Shown one piece after another: positions 40,708-47,471 of a stretch of DNA of 49,036 nt. The notes under the pieces were generated by a model. That model was not told the origin of the DNA, did not search any database, and worked only from the letters and a program-made list of their open reading frames with translations. Both the position numbers and the translations under genes were made by a program. Origin of the DNA: Alteromonas abrolhosensis (lineage in GTDB: Bacteria > Pseudomonadota > Gammaproteobacteria > Enterobacterales > Alteromonadaceae); contig NZ_MEJH01000018.1 of assembly GCF_001953635.1 (NCBI RefSeq), positions 1 to 49,036 of the forward strand. Reading direction: 5' to 3'. The first letter of the stretch is position 1, and each line of letters starts with the position of its first letter.

Positions 40708-41565
40708 ATGAAAAACTTGTCTATAGATTTTCTGCGCTCGTTTGTACTTATTGCACAGACGGGTAGCTATACCCAATGTGCTGAACAGCTGCAACGAACC
40801 CAACCTGCCATCAGCTTACAGATTAAAAAGTTAGAAGAAATGATTGGGGAAAAGCTATTTTCCCGCGACAAAAATCGTTTAGCGCTAACTGGCGCTGGTA
40901 GTCGCTTACTGTCATATGGTGAAAAGATAGTCGCACTTAACGATCAGGCAATGGCCGAATTCGGTAAGCCGCAGGTTACGGGGAATATTCGGTTAGGCAT
41001 TCCCAGCGAATTTAGTACAACACTTATGCCTAAAATAATTCGACGGTTCACGCAAACCTACCCGGAAATATCGCTAGAGGTGCATTGTGCGCTAAGTAAA
41101 GACTTACTTAGTGAGCCGCTTAAAAGCCAGTTCGATTTAATTCTTTCGTTACAAGAAACACCAGATCCTCAACAAGACGGCTACATCATTTCAGATCAAC
41201 TGGTATGGGTAGGCAGCCAGCGTTTTGTAAACAGTGTGCCTGCTAAACTTCCAATTATTGCGGCGCCGTCGCCGTGTATTTACCGCAAACGAGCAACCAG
41301 TCTTCTATCGGCTATCAAAAAACCGTGGCAGGTGGTGTATACCATCGCTGACTTAAACGGCATTCAAACAGCCATTAATGAAGGGTTGGGTATAACCGTT
41401 CTAGCAAAAAGTTCGGTGCCGTCTGGGCTGCATGTATTGTCAAATTCAGAAAGTTTGCCCGAGCTAGGGCATGTGGGCGTTTGTTTGGTTAACCCTCAGA
41501 AGGTGTCATCTAAAGCGATTAGCTTACTTACTGAAACTATTACTAACGAAGTCGCAAATTTTTAA
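40708..41565 (+). CDS. LysR-family transcriptional regulator
   Basis: The 285-residue form starting at ATG 40708 matches the family start: a helix-turn-helix (about 2-60) with SYTQCAEQLQRTQPAISLQIKKLE. An in-frame ATG at 40645 would add 21 basic residues. A co-inducer-binding domain (about 88-280) follows, with GNIRLGIPSEFS. Ligand and targets are unknown. Divergence from glyA suggests, without proving, that it acts on the shared intergenic region; MetR, which controls glyA in E. coli, is a LysR protein, but this one is not recognisably MetR. Confidence 0.9.
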   Translation: MKNLSIDFLRSFVLIAQTGSYTQCAEQLQRTQPAISLQIKKLEEMIGEKLFSRDKNRLALTGAGSRLLSYGEKIVALNDQAMAEFGKPQVTGNIRLGIPSEFSTTLMPKIIRRFTQTYPEISLEVHCALSKDLLSEPLKSQFDLILSLQETPDPQQDGYIISDQLVWVGSQRFVNSVPAKLPIIAAPSPCIYRKRATSLLSAIKKPWQVVYTIADLNGIQTAINEGLGITVLAKSSVPSGLHVLSNSESLPELGHVGVCLVNPQKVSSKAISLLTETITNEVANF

Positions 41566-41655
41566 GAGGAAATAGCAGGGGATAACTAGCGCGCCCAGTA
41601 GTCAATCAATTGATGAGCGCGCTGAAAGGAGAAAGGCATTAAAGTAAAGTGCCGT

Positions 41656-41985
41656 CTATGCCTTTTTAACAAACTGCGCAGTTAGCATCATTTCACCAGC
41701 GCCATCTACTTTGCAATCTAGCTGGTGGTCTTTGGCATCTTTCACGTGACGGATAACGGCTTTCGTTCCAATTTTAAGTACCAGCGAACTGCCTTTTACC
41801 TTCAAATCTTTTGCTAGCGTAATCTTGTCACCGGCTACTAACGGTGTACCGTTGAAGTCTTTTGCTGATACTTCCTCTTCTACTTCGTTAGGGTTCCACT
41901 CGTGTCCACATTCAGGGCAAATAAGTAGAGGCTGATCTTCGTATACATATTCTGATTGGCAATGCGGGCAAGGAGGTAACGACAT
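41656..41985 (-). CDS. YjdM/PhnA family zinc-ribbon protein
   Basis: The 109-residue protein has an N-terminal zinc ribbon (CPHC...CPEC, residues about 6-29) followed by the compact PhnA_C domain with DFNGTPLVAGDKITLAKDLK and VKGSSLVLKIGT. This family (YjdM, formerly PhnA) is widespread but not functionally settled; it is not phosphonoacetate hydrolase. It ends a minus-strand run with two GNAT genes and a TonB-domain gene. Confidence 0.93.
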   Translation of the reverse strand: MSLPPCPHCQSEYVYEDQPLLICPECGHEWNPNEVEEEVSAKDFNGTPLVAGDKITLAKDLKVKGSSLVLKIGTKAVIRHVKDAKDHQLDCKVDGAGEMMLTAQFVKKA

Positions 41986-42009
41986 GTGGAATTCTCTTAA
42001 AGTACTAAA

Positions 42010-42465
42010 TTAAAGCGCTCGGGTCATAAAGTGGCTATTGGGATCGATGGAGTAATTGCCAAATGGACCGCAATCAACAAAACCAAACTTTTTATATAGC
42101 GTTCTAGCCGCCAAGAAGTAGTCTTGCGTTCCCGTTTCTAAACTTACCGAACTAAACCCTTCCATTTTCGCATGTTCTAAGGCAAAAAGTAATAACTGAG
42201 ACGCCACACCGCATCCTCTAAAAGGTTTCGCAGTACGCATAGATTTTAGCTCGGCGCTATGTGTATCAAGGGTTTTAATAGCCACACAACCAGCAAGCTG
42301 TTGCTGCTTCCAGCCACTAAAAAAAGTAATGTTTGGGGCTTTTAGGGCGTTAACATCCAGTGCGTGTACGCTTTCTGGTGGTGATGTGGCGTACATATCA
42401 GACAAATGCTCTTCTAAAAGTGCTAGCACTTCTCCTCCGGTGAGATCATCAATAATAATCTTCAT
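42010..42465 (-). CDS. GNAT family N-acetyltransferase
   Basis: The 151-residue protein carries the GNAT acetyl-CoA pyrophosphate loop FRGCGVASQLL (motif A) and the ARTLYKKFGFVDCGPFG C-terminal motif typical of the YsnE/PhnO-like subgroup. The acceptor substrate is unknown. It starts 24 bases upstream of the YjdM gene, an arrangement that suggests cotranscription. Confidence 0.88.
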   Translation of the reverse strand: MKIIIDDLTGGEVLALLEEHLSDMYATSPPESVHALDVNALKAPNITFFSGWKQQQLAGCVAIKTLDTHSAELKSMRTAKPFRGCGVASQLLLFALEHAKMEGFSSVSLETGTQDYFLAARTLYKKFGFVDCGPFGNYSIDPNSHFMTRAL

Positions 42466-42518
42466 GTGCTTTGGCCTTTAGATGTATTAAGACATAGGCG
42501 ACTTCGCTAGCCTGAGTA

Positions 42519-42947
42519 TTAAATATTTAAGGGTTTAATCATGTTAAAAAAGCGGTCGTCTTCGCTTTGAACGATAAAGCCTGCTCGTTTATAAAGTGAA
42601 ACTGCAGGACTAATTTTAAAAACCCGTAAGGTAAGCGAGTTAGAATTAGCTTCTAACGCAAGCCTTTCCGCTTCTTTAATGGCAGCGCTGCCTAAGCCTT
42701 TATTCTGTGCACTGGGTATAACTTGAAGGTCGCGTAATATACAAGTGTTACCTTCGTATTCAAGGCGCATGACACCCACAGTATCGCCATCAATTTGAAT
42801 GTCGTAGTTGATCAGGTTTGCCGTAACGCTAAGCACTTTTGACTCGTCCCAATCAGGGGCGAACTGCGCGTAATAATCGCGCATGTTAGCGAAGGTAAAC
42901 TCCGCCGCCCTTTGTAAATTTGTGGTTGGAACAAATCTACTATTCAC
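42519..42947 (-). CDS. GNAT family N-acetyltransferase
   Basis: The 142-residue protein starts at GTG 42947, overlapping the end of the TonB-domain gene by eight bases. GNAT motifs are ILRDLQVIPSAQNKGLGSAAI, containing the acetyl-CoA loop QNKGLGS, and AVSLYKRAGF. It is a different subfamily from the GNAT protein 53 bases downstream. The overlap implies translational coupling with the upstream gene. Substrate unknown. Confidence 0.87.
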   Translation of the reverse strand: MNSRFVPTTNLQRAAEFTFANMRDYYAQFAPDWDESKVLSVTANLINYDIQIDGDTVGVMRLEYEGNTCILRDLQVIPSAQNKGLGSAAIKEAERLALEANSNSLTLRVFKISPAVSLYKRAGFIVQSEDDRFFNMIKPLNI

Positions 42948-43374
42948 ACGCCATGCTAGCCTGTTGTTTACACTGTTGATTAGCTTCTTCTTCAGAGCTT
43001 GCGCCCAAACAGAAATCCAGTCGAATCAGCTTTTCTTCATTCGCAGCCGACTTTCCTTCTGCCAGTGTCCACTCCCATTCCTTTATGACTCTAGCCGCAG
43101 GTTTTTCGATAACCCTTTTAGGTACCGAGTTAACTAATGTAATGCTCTTAGTGGTACCTTCAGCATCAACGTTAACTTTAAAAATACCGCATCCGGCAAT
43201 ACCTTTTTGTGCAAGCTTCATTGGATAGCGAGGCACAACCTGATTTTCTCTTAGCCATGTACTTTCTGCTTGAGTGGGGGATAAGTGCGTAAGCTCTACC
43301 GTGCCATGAATGGTAGTGGCAAAGGAGCCTACAGACAGTAAGCAGAGTGACAATAGTGACGCTTTATACAACAT
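42940..43374 (-). CDS. exported protein with a TonB C-terminal-like domain
   Basis: The 144-residue protein has a signal peptide (cleavage near SFA, residue 19). It then forms a single TonB_C-like domain: PRYPMKLAQKGIAGCGIFKVNV, with the YP...KGI.G pattern, and VIKEWEWTLAEGK. It lacks the proline-rich spanner of true TonB, so it is probably a free periplasmic domain and not an energy transducer. The C-terminus is rich in Cys and Gln. It is the first gene of the four-gene minus-strand run and lies just left of the cassette array. Confidence 0.82.
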   Translation of the reverse strand: MLYKASLLSLCLLSVGSFATTIHGTVELTHLSPTQAESTWLRENQVVPRYPMKLAQKGIAGCGIFKVNVDAEGTTKSITLVNSVPKRVIEKPAARVIKEWEWTLAEGKSAANEEKLIRLDFCLGASSEEEANQQCKQQASMACE

Positions 43375-43526
43375 GTAACTTTCCTTGTGTTGTTTGACAT
43401 ATTTCCTGAATGCTACGCTAACACGATTTGTGCGTTGAGCAGAGATAATTAATCGAACATTTTACGTTATAGGAAACATTTGCTTTTTAAAAAGAGGCGG
43501 AGCGATCAAATTGCTGTGAACGTTAG

Positions 43527-43739
43527 TTAGTTTTCATATGTTTGTTGAACATCGCTTTTTAGTACAAGAACGATGAGGAAAATGAGAGCCAAAGGGGGAA
43601 CTAAGGCACTAACAAAGCCTAATGCAGATACAAGGAATGGTGTTTGAGTTTTGCGTTTGCCAAGGTAAAAGCCAACAACCGCCATAACTATGGCGAGAAC
43701 GAAAATTAGTTGTCCCACAAGCGTGGCATCAATATTCAT
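43527..43739 (-). CDS. cassette gene: 70-residue membrane protein of unknown function
   Basis: AAGGA stands nine bases before the ATG. Two hydrophobic helices (about 8-26 and 38-60) flank a basic loop (GKRKTQTPF). No family recognised. The stop codon lies within an AACTAAC segment on the minus strand that resembles an attC core, and a degenerate site may extend left to about 43417. It is probably one of the most distal cassettes visible, and its attC is the poorest. Confidence 0.6.
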   Translation of the reverse strand: MNIDATLVGQLIFVLAIVMAVVGFYLGKRKTQTPFLVSALGFVSALVPPLALIFLIVLVLKSDVQQTYEN

Positions 43740-43765
43740 AGTTTAAATTCCTTATCAAAAATATT

Positions 43766-43785
43766 GTTAGAAGCGTTTGTTAGGT
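43766..43785 (-). repeat. attC remnant downstream of the 79-residue cassette gene
   Basis: On the minus strand ACCTAAC matches the inverse core RYYYAAC and is followed by AAACGC, exactly like the start of Vibrio VCR sites. After three bases another TAAC occurs, and the remaining stem is missing. This looks like an attC reduced to its outer arm. Confidence 0.5.
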
Positions 43786-43794
43786 ACGTGCATA

Positions 43795-44034
43795 TTACTT
43801 CATCGCCTTTTCTCGCGCTTTGATTCTTTGAGCCAAATGCGGTGGCAAAGAAGAGGTTACTTCTTTTTTATCACTGCTATTTTTAATACATAAAACAATG
43901 CCGGCAATGGGAGGTAAAAAGAATCCAAAGAAGAACCAAAGCCAAGGATTCCTATCGGTCTCTTGAGCCCAGTATGCGCAAAAAATACCAAATAAGAAAC
44001 TGACCATGCCCTGAGTTGCAAAATTATGTTCCAT
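43795..44034 (-). CDS. cassette gene: 79-residue membrane protein of unknown function
   Basis: AAAGGAAG lies about ten bases before the ATG. Two hydrophobic stretches are visible (FATQGMVSFLFGIFCAYW and WLWFFFGFFLPPIAGIVLC), followed by a charged tail with AQRIKAREKAMK. The second stretch resembles small phage-shock or PLDc_N-type membrane proteins only loosely. The stop is ten bases from the attC remnant. Confidence 0.6.
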   Translation of the reverse strand: MEHNFATQGMVSFLFGIFCAYWAQETDRNPWLWFFFGFFLPPIAGIVLCIKNSSDKKEVTSSLPPHLAQRIKAREKAMK

Positions 44035-44094
44035 TTAAATAGGCTTCCTTTCTTAAATAATGAAAATGACTATTTGGGTTAACCAAGAAGTACC

Positions 44095-44140
44095 TAGCGT
44101 CCCAGCGAGCAGCGCGAGTGCCTTTAGTGTTTTGTTAGTT
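44095..44140 (-). repeat. partial attC site downstream of the 108-residue cassette gene
   Basis: The minus strand begins AACTAACAAAAC immediately after the gene stop and continues CACTCGCGCTGCTCGCTGGGAC. The same outer-arm sequence occurs in the intact sites at 46650-46766, 47352-47470 and 48564-48671. The opposite arm is not recognisable, so this copy is truncated or degenerate. Confidence 0.6.
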
Positions 44141-44142
44141 GT

Positions 44143-44469
44143 CTAGCCGAAAATATTAGCATATGTCACATATAGCCCAAATGCGATATAGCCTAAAGAT
44201 ATAATGGCGTTGAGAAACCAAATAAAGCGCCAAAACAAACCTGTAAAGTTGAAAGTCTTTCGTATTTTAGGACTTAGTAGCGCAACTGTCGAAGTGATAG
44301 AGCCCAAAGCTGAGCAACAAAATAGTGGAAGCACTATAAACATTAATGAGAGGCCAGCAGCACCCGCAGATGCCCCGCTTGAGTCAGGTTCTATTGGAGC
44401 TAAGATCCAATAAGATAAGCAGACCGATATAAATAAAGATAATAAACTAAGTAATTGAAGGCTTCTCAT
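44143..44469 (-). CDS. cassette gene: 108-residue membrane protein of unknown function
   Basis: ATG 44469 lies 13 bases from the attC core at 44482-44488, with AAGGG just upstream; an in-frame ATG at 44514 would place the N-terminus inside the attC stem and is rejected. Three hydrophobic helices (about 5-25, 35-60, 80-105). The gene begins right after one recombination site and stops right before another, as expected of a cassette. Family not recognised. Confidence 0.6.
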   Translation of the reverse strand: MRSLQLLSLLSLFISVCLSYWILAPIEPDSSGASAGAAGLSLMFIVLPLFCCSALGSITSTVALLSPKIRKTFNFTGLFWRFIWFLNAIISLGYIAFGLYVTYANIFG

Positions 44470-44481
44470 ATGGCCCTTGGC

Positions 44482-44608
44482 AACTAACGCCGCGTTAAGG
44501 GGGGAATGTCGCATAAACCAACCTTCCGCAGATCACTTTCACCACCAAAACTCACCGCAAACCAAAAATGCCACGCGGCATGAGTTCCGCTTGAACGCTT
44601 TGTTATGT
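44482..44608 (-). repeat. attC recombination site, VCR-like (127 bases)
   Basis: On the minus strand the site runs from ACATAAC (44608-44602) to GTTAGTT (44488-44482). The two arms align imperfectly (AACAAAGCGTTCAAGCGGAA against AACGCCGCGTTAAGGGGGGA), and both resemble the ends of Vibrio cholerae repeats. It follows the GFA gene stop by two bases, so it belongs to that cassette. Confidence 0.85.
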
Positions 44609-44610
44609 GT

Positions 44611-45030
44611 TTAGCTCTTAGCTTGTTCTGGAAGCCTTTCGTAACTAAGTACATCACACAATTTCATAGACCATTTAGCACTACTACCAACAAAGATTTT
44701 AGCAGTAGGCGGAATTGGAACTGGACTATCGAGGCTACCAGCCGGAACCATTACGCTGTTAATACTTTCTGCAAACGTTGGGATTGCAGACCCGCATTTT
44801 GAACAAAAACTTTTTGTATGAAATGAATTTGGATGCTTATACGTTCTGACATCACTTTCACCGTTTAACCAAGTTAAGGTGCCAGCTTTAGCAAACAAAT
44901 TTGCACCATGAGCCGAGCCTGTACCCTTTTGGCAACGAGTGCAATGGCATAAAAAGAAAGACTGGAACTCACCTAAAAGCTCATACTTCACACTACCACA
45001 AAGGCATGAACCTCGATGTTTATTCGCCAT
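44611..45030 (-). CDS. cassette gene: GFA-family zinc-binding protein
   Basis: The start at 45030 is set by AGGAGG seven bases upstream and gives 139 residues. The GFA (Mss4-like) zinc-binding fold is shown by CLCGSVKYE, CHCTRCQKGTG and SKCGSAIPTF, a cysteine pattern that binds one or two zinc ions. Members are named after glutathione-dependent formaldehyde-activating enzyme, but most have other or unknown functions. The stop abuts the attC site at 44482-44608, and the start faces the IS1111-type element that separates it from its upstream neighbour. Confidence 0.9.
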   Translation of the reverse strand: MANKHRGSCLCGSVKYELLGEFQSFFLCHCTRCQKGTGSAHGANLFAKAGTLTWLNGESDVRTYKHPNSFHTKSFCSKCGSAIPTFAESINSVMVPAGSLDSPVPIPPTAKIFVGSSAKWSMKLCDVLSYERLPEQAKS

Positions 45031-45183
45031 TAAAGCCTCCTTTCTTTCGATTACACATAGACACAATGACTCCCTGTGAAAGTGCTAGCCCCCGCATTTT
45101 CGTGGGTTAACTTTTCAGCCACCGGAGCGCCGGCCGGAGTCCATCATTAGTTTGTTCAATACTAAATCAATTTGGAGGCTAGC

Positions 45184-46338
45184 ATGAACAAACATAGCAT
45201 GATTTTTATCGGCTTGGATACGCACAAAGAATTCCATGAAGTAGCTTATTGTGAGAAGCAACGTGGTGCCAGCCCTGTTCACTACGGACGGATACCTTCA
45301 TCAAAAGTTAGTGTAAAAAAGCTGCTTCGTCAGTTTGAATCTAAATATCCCGGCGCAACACTTCACGTCGTATATGAAGCTGGGCCTTGTGGCTACTGGA
45401 GTTATCGGCTGATAACAAGTTTAGGGCATTGTTGCTATGTCGTGGCCCCGTCTCTTATTCCCAAAAAGCCTGGAGAGCGAATTAAGACCGACCGCCGAGA
45501 TGCGCTGAAACTGGTGAAGTTGCTAAAGTCGGAAGACCTTACCCCCATCTATGTACCTGAGCCGGAAGATGAAGCCGTGCGTGACTTATCCCGTGCTCGA
45601 GAAGCGGCAATGAAAGATTTAAAGGAAGCCAAGCACCAGCTTAAAGCCCTACTGCTGCGCAACAACATTCGTTATGAGGGTACAGCCAACTGGTCGAAGA
45701 AACACCTTCGCTGGCTCACTGAATTAATATTGCCTCATCCGGCCCAGCAGATTGTCTTACAAGAACAATTGCAAACCATAGAAGAGCGCATCCGGCGACT
45801 AGAAAGGCTCGACAATGAGTTAACCCATCATATGCACCAATGGCGTTATTATCCGGTAGTGAAAGCCGTTCAGGCGATGCGCGGTGTTCGATTGCTCGTT
45901 GCTGTTGGCGTGGTAGCAGAGCTTGGCGATTTACATCGCTTCGACCATCCCAGAAAACTCATGGCATATTTAGGTTTAGTCCCCAGCGAACAGTCATCAG
46001 GCGGAAAGCGGCACTTAGGTGCTATTACTAAAGCGGGAAATGGCCGAGCACGGCGTTTGCTGATTGAAGGCGCGCACAGCTATCGGTATCCAGCGAATGT
46101 CTCTACCGAATTACAGTTAAGGCAAGAAGGCTTACCCAAAGACATCGTCGATATTGCTTGGAAAGCACAGCTGCGTCTGTGCAAACGCTATCAGCGCATG
46201 AGTAAAAAGGGTAAACACTACAATTTAATCATCACCGCGATAGCCAGAGAAATGGCCGCATATATCTGGGCTATCGCAAAAGAAGTGGTACTTACACCGG
46301 TTAATCCCAAGCTGAGACTAAGCCGAGTACCTGCATGA
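45184..46338 (+). CDS. IS110/IS1111-family transposase
   Basis: ATG 45184 with GGAGG five bases upstream gives 384 residues. The N-terminal RuvC-like DEDD domain is visible: Asp12 in GLDTHK, Glu in VVYEAGPCGYW, and the two aspartates of KTDRRDALK. A helical linker (about 130-220) follows, then the C-terminal transposase_20 domain with RGVRLLVAV, LGLVPSEQSSGGKR (catalytic serine within SSG) and TKAGNGRARRLL. It acts with a guide RNA encoded by the element to choose donor and target. The gene appears intact and full length. Confidence 0.95.
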   Translation: MNKHSMIFIGLDTHKEFHEVAYCEKQRGASPVHYGRIPSSKVSVKKLLRQFESKYPGATLHVVYEAGPCGYWSYRLITSLGHCCYVVAPSLIPKKPGERIKTDRRDALKLVKLLKSEDLTPIYVPEPEDEAVRDLSRAREAAMKDLKEAKHQLKALLLRNNIRYEGTANWSKKHLRWLTELILPHPAQQIVLQEQLQTIEERIRRLERLDNELTHHMHQWRYYPVVKAVQAMRGVRLLVAVGVVAELGDLHRFDHPRKLMAYLGLVPSEQSSGGKRHLGAITKAGNGRARRLLIEGAHSYRYPANVSTELQLRQEGLPKDIVDIAWKAQLRLCKRYQRMSKKGKHYNLIITAIAREMAAYIWAIAKEVVLTPVNPKLRLSRVPA

Positions 46339-46348
46339 TAAACGAGTT

Positions 46349-46566
46349 TGAGCTAACGCATTCGGGTCAGGCCGCGGAATGTGGCACAACCTACAAGGGT
46401 GTTATGATGGCAATCACTTAATCGTGATTGACCCACGAGCATAGACTGACGAGAAGGTGCTACGGCGGAACATGTAAGTCAGCTCTGCTTATTCAATGAG
46501 TAAGTAATCTACGAATACCAGCATACCAACCGACGACATTACTGCCTCATCCGGTGCGTTAGCTCA
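46349..46566 (+). ncRNA. putative guide (bridge/seek) RNA of the IS1111-type element
   Basis: The 300-base right end beyond the transposase has no ORF but is bracketed by a perfect 12-base inverted repeat, TGAGCTAACGCA (46349-46360) and TGCGTTAGCTCA (46555-46566). Within it CATACCAAC (46522-46530) equals the sequence across the right IS/attC junction (46649-46657), and CATAGAC (46440-46446) equals the left flank (45056-45062). IS1111 elements encode a guide RNA in this position. The exact RNA ends and loops are inferred. Confidence 0.6.
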
Positions 46567-46649
46567 TTTAGTATGACTGAGGAAAACAGCTAATTATGGG
46601 CTGAAAGAGTATCAGGGAAGCGCTCGTTCAGGGTTGACAAAGGGAGTCA

Positions 46650-46766
46650 TACCAACACCCGCATAACGGGCAAAAATACGTAGGCTACAATACCAAGCGA
46701 AGCGCAGGGAGCCTACGTATTTTTGTCCCAGCGAACGTAGTGAGCGAGTTTATGCGCTTGTTAAAC
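46650..46766 (-). repeat. attC site of the toxin-antitoxin cassette, with IS at its outer core
   Basis: On the minus strand it opens with GTTTAAC (a perfect RYYYAAC), then CTCGCTCACTACGTTCGCTGGGAC. A near-perfect stem follows, AAAAATACGTAGGCT (46709 side outward) with AGCCTACGTATTTTT. The 3' core is disturbed at the IS junction (reads GTTGGTA where GTTRRRY is expected). The central region is nearly the same as in the site at 47352-47470. Confidence 0.85.
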
Positions 46767-46786
46767 CAACAATGATAGCCTAAAAT
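46758..46786 (+). promoter_or_regulatory. promoter of the toxin-antitoxin cassette, overlapping the attC core
   Basis: TTGTTA (46758-46763) is separated by 17 bases from TAAAAT (46781-46786), 31 bases before the antitoxin start. The -35 box overlaps the attC core at 46760-46766, so the cassette carries its own promoter built into its recombination site. Confidence 0.65.
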
Positions 46787-46817
46787 GACCTAATTAAAGA
46801 CCTTTTAGGAGACCGTT

Positions 46818-47066
46818 ATGGCGGCGAGAGTTTTGGCAGATGTTGCTGCAAGTATTACTGAACTAAAAGCTAACCCTATGAAAGTTGCGAGCAGTGCATA
46901 TGGCGACCCTGTCGCTATATTGAATAGGAATGAACCCGCATTCTACTGTGTCCCGGCTGAGATTTACGAAAAAATGATGGATCGTTTGGAGGATCTGGAA
47001 CTACTACAGCTTGTTAGTGAAAGGCAAGGTGAAGAAAGCGTTTCGGTGAATTTGGATGACCTATAA
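46818..47066 (+). CDS. cassette gene: Phd/YefM-family antitoxin
   Basis: The 82-residue protein follows an AGGAG site. It has the Phd/YefM fold: an N-terminal DNA-binding half with VAASITELKANPMKV and DPVAILNRNEPAFYCVP, and a C-terminal acidic tail (ERQGEESVSVNLDDL) that neutralises the toxin. It overlaps the toxin gene by 11 bases. It probably represses its own promoter at 46758-46786. Its orientation is opposite to the other cassettes, common for toxin-antitoxin cassettes, which bring their own promoter. Confidence 0.93.
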   Translation: MAARVLADVAASITELKANPMKVASSAYGDPVAILNRNEPAFYCVPAEIYEKMMDRLEDLELLQLVSERQGEESVSVNLDDL

Positions 47067-47349
47067 ATTAGAGTTTAAGAGAAGCGCCTTAAAAGAATGG
47101 AATAAACTAGGTAGCACTTTGCAGCAACAACTGAAAGAGAAGTTAGCAGAGAGATTAAAAACACCGCACGTAGCCCCAGATAGAGTGTTAGGTGCCGATA
47201 ATGTTTATAAAATAAAATTACGTCAATCAGGATATAGGTTGGTTTATCAGGTACTTGATGACGTAGTTGTAGTTACAGTGCTTGCAGTGGGAAAACGCGA
47301 GAGAAATGAGGCTTACAAAAAAGCATTAAAGAGACTTGATGCTGAATAA
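47056..47349 (+). CDS. cassette gene: RelE/ParE-superfamily toxin (RelE/StbE type)
   Basis: The 97-residue protein has the RelE pattern: YKLEFKRSALKEWNKLGSTL at the start, YKIKLRQSGYRLVYQV in the core and VLAVGKRERNEAYKKA at the end, with the Lys/Arg residues used for ribosome-dependent mRNA cleavage. It is translationally coupled to the antitoxin gene. The stop is two bases from the attC core at 47352. In integrons such pairs stabilise cassette arrays against deletion. Confidence 0.93.
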   Translation: MTYKLEFKRSALKEWNKLGSTLQQQLKEKLAERLKTPHVAPDRVLGADNVYKIKLRQSGYRLVYQVLDDVVVVTVLAVGKRERNEAYKKALKRLDAE

Positions 47350-47351
47350 GG

Positions 47352-47470
47352 GTTTAACGGCCCGCATAACGGGCAAAATGCGTAGGCTATAATACCGAGC
47401 GAAGCGAAGGGAGCCTACGTGTTTTTGTCCCTAGCGAGCGCCAGCGAGTGACTATAGTGGTTTGTTATAA
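47352..47470 (-). repeat. attC recombination site (119 bases)
   Basis: On the minus strand the site begins TTATAACAAACC directly after the stop of the 113-residue gene and ends at GTTAAAC (47358-47352), a perfect GTTRRRY core. Arms align through GGGACAAAAACACGTAGGCT against CGGGCAAAATGCGTAGGCT. It belongs to the cassette at 47472-47813. Confidence 0.9.
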
Positions 47471-47471
47471 G

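Larger units (their letters stand above)
45066..46650 (+). mobile_element. IS110-family (IS1111-type) element inserted at an attC site
   Basis: The transposase gene lies between subterminal inverted repeats ATGACTCCCT (45066-45075) and AGGGAGTCAT (46641-46650). Subterminal repeats, a short left end and a long non-coding right end define the IS1111 group, unlike other IS110 elements, which lack such repeats. True tips should lie a few bases outside the repeats. The right tip coincides with the outer core of the attC at 46650-46766, the placement known for the IS1111-attC group. No target duplication is seen, as expected. Confidence 0.85.

Noticed and set aside
44470..44514. Upstream ATG extending the 108-residue cassette protein
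   Set aside because: The extension would be encoded by the attC stem itself; the ATG at 44469 has a better ribosome site and fits cassette layout.
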